Positions 37,401-49,400 of a DNA stretch of 64,000 nt are shown piece by piece (within the stretch, counting starts at the first letter, position 1; every line of letters begins with the position of its first letter). The notes beneath the pieces were generated by a model that was given only the letters and a program-made list of their open reading frames with translations, was not told where the DNA came from and made no database searches. The stretch is from Macrobrachium rosenbergii (taxonomy: Eukaryota; Arthropoda; Malacostraca; Decapoda; Palaemonidae), in NCBI RefSeq assembly GCF_040412425.1, contig NC_089756.1, forward strand, positions 3,974,498 through 4,038,497, written 5' to 3'. A program made the translations under genes and the position numbers.

Positions 37401-40400
37401 GCCAATGTATGCAAAAGAGTGGTGACTCAAGCTCACAATCCTTGAGCTCTAAGTAATCAACCAGATCAGTCAATGACCCAACTAGTAAGCACTGAAGTCG
37501 GAAATGGAAAGCCAGAGAAGGTTCAAAAGCAATGGAGATCCCAAAAATTAATTGAAAGAAATGAGAGAAAACAACTAGAAGAATGGAATTTTATAAGACT
37601 CCTTAAATGCTGGCTGGTACTTCAAACCACATTTCTACATTTTCCTCAGGGTTAGCAGCAAATGTACCACAAGCATCAAAACTGGGTGGACAAAAATCCA
37701 AACACAAAGAGTGGAATTTATTTGCTAAGAACAATCAATGCACATGCACAGGTCATGATGTTGCACTAAGGGTAAAAAAATTATAAAATGAGGAGAGGAG
37801 ACAAAGAACAAATAGAACCATTCATCTTGAGACTCTGTGAAGGGTGGCCGAGGATAAATATTTTCAATATCTTTATGTCTTTAACAGTGTATCCCTTATC
37901 ACAGAAGAGGACAATCTTAAACAAAAACCTATGCTAAGAGGGGACAGAAAAAGTGGGTCCAGTGAATTTCCCATCTAAACTTTCTTTTAGTGTGTTTTGG
38001 TGAATGACAAGATAGAATGTGAGGTGTGAAAAAGAAGCTTTGTAACATTAAATTCCATCCTCTTCAAATTCCTTTCATTCTCAGGTATATGGCACAAGCA
38101 CTAAGGCTTTTTAAGCCCTTGTGTTACCTTCGAATGGCATCTTATTTACAGATTTGGTCTTCCTGCAAGGATGGTTAAGTTTTCTGTCTCCACTACTTTT
38201 GGGTTTGCAATCAGAAATACTTGAAACCACTGAATAAGAGGCCTCTCAAAATTTGAGGCCATCAAATAATCTGCTATATCATAAGGAACATCTGCCAAAA
38301 ATACAAAATACAAATGAAACTCTTCTTGCCTTAACTGACAGTTTTTACCATATTTAACAGATACTATGGACTTTCAAGGACGTAACAAAATATTGTACTG
38401 GTTACCCCTACTTTACCACAACTTCATTTTATAATAATACTTTTACTCAAAGATCTGCAAACTTATGCCAATGCTGCACTCAATTTACAAAAATTGCTGC
38501 TAACAATGTCATTATGAAACTACGGATAAAGTTAAAGACTACACTCTTAAATAACAGTAACCAAATTCAGTCAGCAGAAACTCTGCTAAATCTTCCACAT
38601 TAAACTTCAATCAGCAGTAACTAGACATTCTTTCATATAACAATCACCAAAGGGGTATTGTATAGAAGAAATATACACGAATTTACCAAGTAATTACATA
38701 GCTAACATTCCTAGTATTGGCAGCTAAAATCTGAAACTCATGGTAGCAATTCTTTTGTTTTGGCATAGGTATCTAACCCCACCCACTTTCGGGGAAGACG
38801 AGGAACAATGAGCAAATGGTTTCAATTTGTTTTTGCCCTTATGTCCATGCGAGGGGAGGAGGGAGGGCTCCCATTCTATAATTACTTGGTAAGTATATAT
38901 AAAACTTTATTTTGTTAAAAAATGTCATTTCTGAGTCCAGTCCCGTGTCAGCCGGTGAAATTCCATTATAGCACGAATTTCTAGGTATAATATGCTAGAT
39001 ATACCAGAGAAAAAAGAGCTTTCAGGAAAGCTGGGGTTACTACCCCCAGATCGAGCGTCTTCTCTAGGTAAGACGTCGGTATATCGAAGGGTGAGTGAAA
39101 GATCACTACCACGGAGTCTTACTCGAAAGATCTCTCCCTACCAAAATCCCCAGAACAGAGCGGTGAGCCGTTACAGCCCCTACACCCAAACACCCGCCAG
39201 CTCGGCGACACCAGCGCCACCTACCTAATTCCATTTTCTAGCACGTGATTGCTACCTTTTCCTTTGTGTGCTCGTGCCCTTTTTGGATTTATTTTCATCT
39301 TTCGCCATGTCATCGAGCAGCTTTACCATCTCCAAGTTAAGTACCATCTTATTGTGGGGTTTTGTTCTATATTTTGGCTGTTATGGTCTCGTCTTTTCAT
39401 AAATATTGAGATCTTATTATGACGCCACGGCGTCCTCCGCCAGCCATGTCGATCATGCAGGCGACCCCATCAGTTCTTTTCTGTTGGGGTTGTCTCCTTG
39501 TCGTTATAGATGTATTTTTGCCCCATGGTTCTCATCCTGGCGGGTTCCCTGCGGTGGCCCCCCCTTTTTTCTCGAATTTACGTATTATTGGCCTGTCGGC
39601 CTTTGTGAGGGTGATGCCATTCCCAGGTACCCCAGGTTGGGTTCCTTATTATTTTTAGTCTGTATTATGCTAATTATTTTATTCTTGGCGATGGTACTCT
39701 CTTTTTATTTTATTTTATTCATTGTTTACCTCATCGTGGTGGCGGCAGCCTCAGATCTAACCGCTTCCCCGAGGTAGGCTACGCACCCTATTGAGCACAT
39801 TTTTGTTCCCATGTTTATGTGTGATGGTTATTTAGTGGAGTAGGCTTGTTTTGCTTCCATCCCCTTGCCCTTGGCGTGGAGATCAATCAGGTTGAGGGAG
39901 TTTTGGTTGCTGTTTCCTCCGGGGTCGTTTTTTGGTGGGCAGAGTGAGCCCCTTAGTTCTCTTCCTTCCTTTGGGGGAATAGAGTTCTTTGGATGTGTTT
40001 CCTCTAGGCTAGTCGCCTTCTTGCCCCCTCTTCTCGATCCCGGTTGGTTCTCGGCACAAAATTTCTCTCCTGTTTGCTTCCTCCTCCCCTCCGCACTCCT
40101 TCCATTTTCCTAGCCTTTACTAGGTTAGGGTCCCTATTAGGCTTCGCCTAGGCAGGAGTCGGGCATCGAGGCTTGGTCGCTTCCCTCCCTTAGTAGTAGG
40201 CCACCCTCCTAAGTTTCATTATTCTTGGAGTGGTGTATGTGTGCAGTTGAGCGGGTGATATTTTTCCCCTGTCTCCTGTTCTCTTTCTTCGTAGCCTACC
40301 TCTCTCCCCTACTCCACCCCCTCCCCCACCCTCCAGCCTTGCTCTACTCGTGCGGGTGACGCTAGATGGCGTTTTCTCCGAGTTCAGGGACTCCTCCATT

Positions 40401-43400
40401 TGGTAGAGGGATTCGCTCCCTCCCATACAGTCCCTAGCATCGCTGTGTTGGTGTTGGTGGTTCGTTTACTCGTAGCTCGAACGTGTCCGAACACTCTATC
40501 CCACACTTCTTTTCTCCCCGTCGGGTTACTTGGCTAGGGTATTATATTTGCTCCGGCTTATGTTATATATATACGAGCATCTTGCCCACCTTGTTTCTCC
40601 GGCGGGGAAGTAAGTGAGGAAGGGATTCATATAATTATATAAGGGGAGCGGATCCCTCCGGTCTCCGGAGTATTTACCCTTTGTACCGTCACTTGTTTAA
40701 TGTTATTGTTTATGAATATACATATTTAGATAAGTGTGTTTATCTAACGGACCCTTGCGGTGAGTTCTTGTTGTCTCATTCCTTTCATTCCCCGGAGTAT
40801 TCCGGGGTCTGGAAGCTTTTGCCTTCCACTCTGTGTATTTTAGAGCTTATTGGCCTAGTTTATGATAAGGGATTTCTTCTCCGCCGGAGTATTCCGGTTG
40901 TAGTCGAAATTCCCGGCCTTGCCGGCTTTAGATTGCTTAGAGTGGTGGGTTCATGTACTTTTTCCACTTACAGACTGTTCGCTGTGAGGAGCCGGGGTGT
41001 ACCGCTTCACTACAACAACCCTACGGTCACGTAGTGTGCCGGACCCACGCTGGTTGTGCGGTCCGGCTCGACGACCTGGTAGTCTGGCACCCTGATGGTT
41101 GTGAGGTTTGCTTCGCCTTGTGCGCAACCGTCCAGGATGAGTCGGTAAGTGACAGTCTTCCTCCGTTTTACGCTCCTCATATTGTATACTGTTTACGTGG
41201 TTCCCGGACTGTTTTTTCGTTCTTGGCTAATTGCTGGTTTTCTTACAGGCGGACGAGTCCTCCAAGAAGTCTGCCTTGGAATCCCTCCGGGCCTGGGTGG
41301 CTGGGTTTGGTAGGAATGTTCCGTCGGGGAAGCCCTATGTCCTCGACGCCAAGTTGAGGGACCTGCTCTACCCCGGCGCACGGGTGGCGGCCGCAGTGCC
41401 AGAAGATCTTGCCACCCCCATCATCCAGCAGATCCGGGATGCGACCCAGCCACCCCAAGTGGATATCCTCTACGCCGAGGTTTCGGAGGACGTCGCCGCC
41501 TTAGACTTAGACCTGGAACCTATGAATACTGAACAGGACCAGGTGGTAAGTAGCGAGGTAGGTGAGGTTGTTGGGGCGGGCCCCCCCCTTTTTGACTCCC
41601 CAGCTTCATCCATTTCTTCCTTTGCAGGTTTTGTGAAGTCTTCCTCCTTGGGTGATAGAGCTCCATCAGCTATCCCCAAGTTGAAGTTGAAGACTTCATG
41701 GAAGGCGAAGGGCTATAAGTCCTCGTCCTCCAAGAAGGCATCGCCTTTCCCCCCGTCGAAGGCTAAGGTCTCAGCACCTGTAGCCTCCGGGAGCAAGTCT
41801 GGTTCCTCCGGCAAAGGCGCGAGTAAGAGGGCTGCAAAACCAAGCCCTCCTCGCCAGCCTGCCTTTGACGCGGAGGCCTTCGCGAACCAGCTATTTAAAA
41901 GGTTCATGGAGGATTTTGACTCAAGGTTCACCAAGATCTCCGAAAAGTTGGCCAGTCATGATAATATACTGGCGGGAATGGCTCGCCCACCCCCAGCCGA
42001 ACCCCAGTATGTCATCCCCGACACAGCGGACCTCCGCCTTTAGATGTCGGTAACCCTTGGCGTTTACCCTCCGGGCCATCCAACATGATGGCAAACTTAC
42101 AGTTGAAGGTCTTGGCACGAGACGGTTGGAGGAATTAGAATTCTTCCCCGCCGATCTCTTGCCCCCCTACCCAGGCTTCGTAAGATTAACAGAGGAAGCA
42201 TGGGTACGTTCGGATAAGGTTCCTAGGGAGACTGTCATCGTCCCTAGGGACAAGCTCAGTCGGCTCTCCTGCGCACTCTGATGGAGTGGCAGGCAGAAAA
42301 CACAAAATTGACTCCTTTCAAGGGCAACTTCACCATGTTTGCCCTGGGAGACAACTTACCCACCCCTTGTTTGAACAAAGTCGCTCTGGCTACGGCCCGA
42401 GCGTGCTTTGAAGGTAATCCGTTACCGCAGCTGAGGGAAACAGACCCCACTTCCCTGGTATTCCCGGGAAGTGACGAGTTCTGGGTGGATGCTCCGTCCA
42501 CTTTCACTGTTGGGAAGCTGGACCCCTTCTGTGCTTCCTCACAGTTCAGTGAACAGCTCCCCAAGCTGCCGGAATCTTTGCTAAAGGCGGAGTTTGATGC
42601 CCGGTGCCTTACGGAAGCCACTGCCGTCTCCTGCGCGGATGAGCCATTTTTTCAAGTCTTGGCTAAGTCCCTGCTAGCTGGCTTTCAGTCTGACCTTTTC
42701 GAATTCATCATGGCCAGACTGGAATGCAGAAAATTCATTTTTGCTGATGCCACTATCCGTCACGAGCCTAACAAGCTTGTTAAGAGCTCGATCTGGGGGC
42801 CTAACCTCTTCCCAGAAGAAGAGGTTACGAATGTTATGGCTGAGGCTACAAGGGCCAACCAGAGTCTGCGCTCTCGCTGGGGCATTTCTGCCTACAAGCG
42901 CAAGACCCCAGAATCTGGCGGCCCCCAGACGAGAGGAGGCAAATGTTTCAGGAGACATAAGAGGCCCCACCATCAGGCGGTAGTTCAAGCCGTCCCGGTC
43001 TCGGCAGTGGCACAGCCCTCCACCTCAAAGGATCACCCCCAACAATATGTGCTGGTCCAACCAGCTCATTCCCTTGCTGCGCCCTCGTATGTTGCTTCGC
43101 CAGCATACAACCCCACCTATGAGGGCCGTGGATACTTTCACGGCCTTAACAGGATCGCAAGGGGGGGAAGAGGCAGGGCCCCTCATAGAGGAAAAGCCAA
43201 CACCACCCCAAGAGGAAGACCTGGACGTGGTAGAGAGAACAAACCCGCTCCCTCCCACTGAGAGAACACAGGTAGGTGGTCGCTGCATTGGTTCAGGGAC
43301 CAATGGACCTTCAGCCCTTGGGCACACAGCATTGTGTCCAAAGGTCTAGGATGGAGCTGGATCAAGGACCCTCCTCCTCTAACCAGGTTTTACCAGCCAC

Positions 43401-46400
43401 CCTCATCAATCCTACAGAATTACGTGGCAGAATTGCTCAACAAACAAGCAATAAAGAAAGTAAGGCACCTAAAGTTTCAAGGCAGGTTATTCACTGTTCC
43501 CAAAAAGACTCCGATCAGCAAAGAGTGATCCTGGATCTGTCGCGTCTAAATCTCTACATAAAATGCGACAAATTTCGCATGCTTACGGTAGCTCAGGTAC
43601 GGACTCTACTTCCGGCGTGGAGCCGTCACCACCTCTATCGATCTTTCAGACGCTTATTATCACGTCCCGATTGCGCGGAACTTCTCTCAGTTCCTCGGTT
43701 TCAGACTCGGGAATCAAGCCTACTCCTTCAGGGTCATGCCCTTCGGTCTAAACATTGCGCCCAGGGTATTCACCAAGCTGGCGGACACGGTAGTTCAACA
43801 ACTCCGGTCCCGAGGATATCCCTAGCAGCGTACCTAGATGATTGGATAATTTGGGCACCAACAGTTCTGGAGTGTCAGAAGGCTACGTCCCATAGTCATC
43901 AACTTCCTGGAGTCGTTAGGTTTTCAACTGAACAGAGAAGTCCCCCGCCTGACTCGGAGTCCCGGTTTCAGTGGCTGGGTCTCCAGTGGGATCTGTCCTC
44001 TCACACGTTATCTCTCCCGCCTCCCAAGAGGAAAGAGATAGCATCTCTCACCAGGAAATTTCTCAAAATCAATCAGCATCCCGCCGATCCCAAGAAAGAG
44101 TCCTTGGGTCTCTTCAATTTGCCTCAGTGACGGACCTGCTCTTAAAAGCGAAACTAAAAGAAATAAACAGAGTGTGGCGGAGTCGAGCCAATGTCAAGCT
44201 CAGAGACAAGGTCTCCTCTATTCCTCGAATCTTAAAAACAAGACTGCGGCCTTGGACCACAGTCAGGGGCCTGTCCAAGTCAGTTCCGCTTCAATTTCCC
44301 CCTCCGGCATTAGTTGTTCACACAGACGCTTCCCTAAGCGGCTGGGGGGGATATTCACCAAAACAAAAAGTACAAGGAACGTGGTCCACAATGTTTCAGC
44401 AGTTCCATATAAACACCCTGGAAGCTATGGCGGTCTTTCTAACTCTAAAGAAAATCCGCCCCAACCGATTCATATCAGGCTGGTATTGGACAGCGCAGTG
44501 GTAGTTCATTGCATCAACAGGGGCGGCTCCAAATCAGGTCGAGTAAACCAAGTAATGGTTGCTATCTTCTCCCTGGCGAACAAGCACGGCTGGCACCTGT
44601 CAGCCACCCACCTAGCGGGGTGCGGAACGTGGTGGCGGATTCCCTGTTCAGGGCTACTCCGTTGGAGACGGAGTGGTCCCTGGACGGGAGTCTTTCAAAT
44701 GGATTTGCCGGGTTCCAGGTCTCCAAGTGGATCTGTTCGCGACGGAGAGCAACTTCAAGCTCCCTGTTATGTGGCCCCGAACCTGGACCCTCAGGCGACG
44801 CCACGGACGCAATGACAGTAGATTGGAACAATTGGGAGAAAATTTATCTGTTCCCTCCAATAAATTTACTGCTGAAAGTATTACACAAACTCAGGACATT
44901 CAAAGGTCAACCAGCCCTAGTAGCCCCTATTGGCCAAGAGCAATTGATTCCCTCTTCTTCAGGAACTGGGATTGCGGAGTCTTTGGATTCCCAAGCCCAT
45001 ACTGACCCAGACAGTACAAACCAAGACTGTGTCAGCTTCCTCAAGAATTCAGAATGCCCTAGTTTTATGGACTTTATAAAATTCGCAGCCCAAAAAGGAG
45101 CAAACATTGACCCTGTCAACACAAGATAAAAGAGATTCTACTCTTAGACAGTATGACTCAGCAGTCAAAAAGTTAGCCTCCTTCCTGAAAGCATCTGAAG
45201 CCAAAATCATGACGACTAATTTAGGAGTTTCTTTCTTTAGATCACTGTTTGAGAAAGGCCTTGCTCCGGCCACTATTACCACAGTCAAGTCAGCCCTGAA
45301 GAAAGTATTTCTATACGGCTTTAAAATCGACCTTACAGATTCCTATTTTTCATCTATCCCCAGAGCATGCGCTGTCTGAGACCCGTATCACGCCCACATT
45401 CCGTTCGTGGTTTCTCAATGACGCCCTTAAGTTAGCATCAGAGATGGACAACTTTCAATGCTCTTATCAGGGTCTGTTAAGGAAGACTTTATTTCTGATT
45501 AGCTTGGCTTCAGGTGCTAGAATCTCAGAGCTATCGGCTCTCACTAGAGGTGATAATTTTGTGAACTTCCTCCCGTCCGGAGAGGTCCTCCTTTCCCTGA
45601 CCCTAGATTCTTAGCCAAAACGAAGACCCACAAGACAGGTGGTCTCCTTGGAAGGTGGTGCCCCTTCCACAAGACCAGTCTTTATGTCCAGTTTATACAC
45701 TTAAATCTTACCTTTTAAGAACTCCACAGAGTAAGTCGGGTCCTCTTTTTATCAGGGAGAAAGGTGGTACTCTTTCACTGAATGCTATAAGACAACAAAT
45801 TCTGTATTTTATTAAACAGGCCAACCCAGATTCAGTTCCTAAGGTTCATGATATTCCAGCAGTTGCTACTTCCATTAATTACTTTCATAATATGGACTTC
45901 TCAGAACTATCTAAATATACGGGTTGGAAATCACCTCTAGTGTTTAAACGCCACTATTTAAAAATCGCTCAAGCCCTGAAATTTTCTACAATAGCTGTGG
46001 GAAGTGTCATCTCCCCACCTTAACTAATCATATCCTTATCCTATCCTTTCCCCCCCCCGCCTGCCTCATTTACTTCTCTGCTTATCCTCCTGGTTGATCA
46101 TGCCTCACTGCCTGGCTCCTCATATTGATGTATCTTGTCTCTGTTGAGTGGAAACTGTAATCTGACATGTTATGATTGTTTTTTCTTGTGGGGTACTGGG
46201 CGGTTTTTATTTTGCTCCATGTACCCCAGATATATGTATATGTACTGTATATTTTATTTCCCATTGATTTTGTCTCTTACGTGTTTAGCTTCAGTTTACG
46301 TGTGTAGCTTTAAGATTGTATATGCATTTAACCTATGCAAATTTCATATGTCGTTATGCTTTAGTAGTATTAAGTACTTTTGGGGCCTCTTCCCCGTCGT

Positions 46401-49400
46401 GCCGGGGACTTCCCCACTTTTCATAATATTAAGTCTTTGATGTGCCTTAGGTTTAGTGTTCTTGCTACATGTAAGAGATTCCCTGATTAAAACTATTTTC
46501 GTAATTTATGTTTTTTTCTTCAGATTACCCTCTTTTCCTCGTAGTTTGCAGCCTTGGCATGATTCTCTATCACTATTTCACCGGCTGACATGGGACTGGA
46601 CTCAGAAAAGGGATTTTGACAAAGGAAAATCTATTTCTGAGGAAGGTCCCGTCACCCGTGACCCTCCCTGACTCACCTATTGCTCCCCACTACTTGCACA
46701 TGCCAAGTCTGGGGTTAGTGCTAGCATGGAATGAGGTAGGTGGCGCTGGTGTCGCCGAGCTGGCGGGTGTTTGGGTGTAGGGGCTGTAACGGCTCACCGC
46801 TCTGTTCTGGGGATTTTGGTAGGGAGAGATCTTTCGAGTAAGACTCCGTGGTAGTGATCTTTCACTCACCCTTCGATATACCGACGTCTTACCTAGAGAA
46901 GACGCTCGATCTGGGGGTAGTAACCCCAGCTTTCCTGAAAGCTCTTTTTTCTCTGGTATATCTAGCATATTATACCTAGAAATTCGTGCTATAATGGAAT
47001 TTCACCGGGTGACACGGGACCTTCCTCAGAAATAGATTTTTCCTTTGTCAAAATCCCTTTTTTATATAAGTGACTTACCAAGGAAATACATAGCTGATTC
47101 CACATTGACAGGAGGTAGGATACAAGGACTACTCTACCCCAATACATTATTTAATGTAATGAATTTGAGAACAGAAAATTTGCTAGCATTAGGACAATGC
47201 TTGTTGTTTCCTTACTCATGGCCCTTGATCGCCTACTAAGTCAGTGGGAGACTTACAGCGAAGGACATCACCGAACACTAATAAGTTATACAAAACTGCC
47301 CCTGCCCAGGGGACAGTACTAAACAAGACAACCAGATAACACTGTTACCTACACCAAAAAGTTTAAAAAACACCACCACCCAACCATTAAAAACCGGAGG
47401 GAATCCAAGTACTTATTAGCCCCAGACTCCCCTAGAACTCAACACCGTACATCAAGGTGATGAAAAAGGATGGAAGGGATGCTTCATGCATTCCCTCCCC
47501 CAACACCATGCCAGCCACCGACAAAGGACCCAAAGTACTGCATTCATTAAAAACTGTTTCTACGTTCCTTAAATATTGGGATGCAAATAATGATTTACAT
47601 CTCCAATACGTTGCTTGGAGAATGTCTGTTTAAACACTAAGGACATAGCCACTGCCCTGATTTCAAGTGCTTTTACCTTCAGAGAAGGTAAAAGCTCTTT
47701 TCCTACTTGGGAGTGGGCTTCTCTAATGAGTTCTCTTAGGAAAAAAAGAGAGAGCATTCTTCGTAAGAGGATGTGAAGGATCTTTGACCGAAGTCCACAA
47801 ATTACTTGGAGATCCCGTTAACTTCTCAGTCCTCTTCGCGTAAAACTTTAAAGCCCTTACAAGGCAAAGAGCTCTTTCTTCCTCCTCAGGTCCTAGTATT
47901 TCTCCCAAATTCTTGACCTTAAAAGAACGAGGCCAGGGTTTAGACGGATTCTCATTCTTTGTAAAAATCCAAGTGTACAGGAACAGATCGCTTCTCCTCC
48001 AGAGAAACCAATCCTTCTATCTACGGCCTGTATCTCACTAACCCTCTTAGCTGTAGTAAAGGCTACCAGAAAGAGGGTCTCCTTAGTCAGATTCCTGAGA
48101 GAAGAGATGCTGATAGGCTCAAAAGGCAGTCCAGACAACCATTCTAAGACCACATCTATGCTCCAAGATACTGGTTCTGTCCTCTCTTCCTCACTTGTAT
48201 CAAAGGATTTTATTACATCAGAGGTCCTGATTTGAAGATAAGTCAAGGCCTTTGACTGAAGACTGAGCTAAACATAACCCTGTAGCCCTTTATAGTTGGA
48301 GAGGCCAAGCCTCTGGAGGTTCTGAGGTATAAAAGGAAATCTGCAATCTCTGCCAGAGTTGTTTCAGAACAGATTTCATTCTTTCAGCACCAAGTGTGGA
48401 AAATGAACCACTTGTTCTGGTAAACGCTGCAGAAAGATTGACATTTGCATTTCCAGACAGCTTCTGCAGCTGCTCCCAAAACCCCTTAGCTCTGAGGAGT
48501 CTCTTGACAGTTTGTACCCAATCAGAGCTAGAGTAGACATCCCTTGGTGAAATTTTCGGACATGGGGTTGTTTGAGAAGATTGTGTCTTTGAGGAAGCAG
48601 TCTTGGAAAGTCTACCAGAAGACCCATGAGGTCCAGAAACCATTCCTTTACAGACCAAAATGGAGCAATCAGAATCATCAACACATTCTAGAGGGACTGG
48701 AATATGTTCAGCACCTCTCTTATCATTCCGAAGGGAAGGAAAAGCATACAGCTCTTTGTTGGACCAGTCCTGAAGCATTGCATCTGTCATCCATGCCAAC
48801 AGATCTGGGACTGGTGAACAAAAAAGAGGGAGATGATGGTTTTTGGACATCGCAAAGAGGTCCAGAGTCGGTCTTCCCCACAGTCTCCACAGGACCGAGC
48901 AGACTAAAGGATGTAGAGTCCACTCCGTGGGAATGACTTGACTGCTCGGCTCAGCTTATCTGCCAGCACATTCAGTTTCCCCTAGACGAATCTTGTCATA
49001 ATTCTCGTCCAGTTCTGTTTGGCCCAGAGAAGCAGATCCCTCACTGCTTCGCAGAGCGAAAAGGAATGAGTTCCTCCCTGCTTGCTTATGTACAACAAGG
49101 TTACTGTGTCCTCAAAATGAACCGCTATGGTTTTGTCGTACACCTCCAAGGAAAAGGCTTGAAGACCCAAGTGAATAGCCTTTAGTTCCCTCACATATAT
49201 GTGTAGTTCCTTTTGATCTTGCAACCATGTCCCGTAGACTTCCCTGTCTCCCAGGAGAGTGCCCTAGCCCAAGTCCGATGCGTCAGCAATGAAGCTTAGG
49301 TTGGGGTTCTGAGGTGAAAGGGACTTCCCTTCTATCAACCTGCTTTTTGACCTCCACCAAAGCAGGTGTTTCTTGATGTTCTGGGTCAACGGAAACACGA

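Larger units (their letters stand above)
38931..47061 (+). mobile_element. DIRS-like retrotransposon B, nested in A3
   Basis: An 8.1-kb element of a different DIRS-like family on the plus strand. Inverted ends (38931-39236 and 46727-47061) are almost identical: 78 consecutive codons read across both are the same. An internal complementary region at 46577-46665 joins the complements of both outer ends. TTT flanks both junctions, as expected for DIRS integration without target duplication. Coding order is Cys-rich Gag start, Gag, RT, RNase H, tyrosine recombinase. Frameshifts and an HxxP change make it non-autonomous as assembled. Confidence 0.92.

Noticed and set aside
38992..39228. 78-codon ORF also found at 46690-46968
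   Set aside because: The identity comes from the inverted terminal repeat of DIRS-B; it is not an independent gene pair.
39406..41034. ORFs in the DIRS-B leader as Gag N-terminus
   Set aside because: They show no motif, lie in unrelated frames and have a pyrimidine-rich composition. Only the Cys-rich segment from about 40974 is supported.
42256..43365. Minus-strand ORFs opposite the DIRS-B gag
   Set aside because: They are shadows of a GC-rich plus-strand coding region and have no family features.
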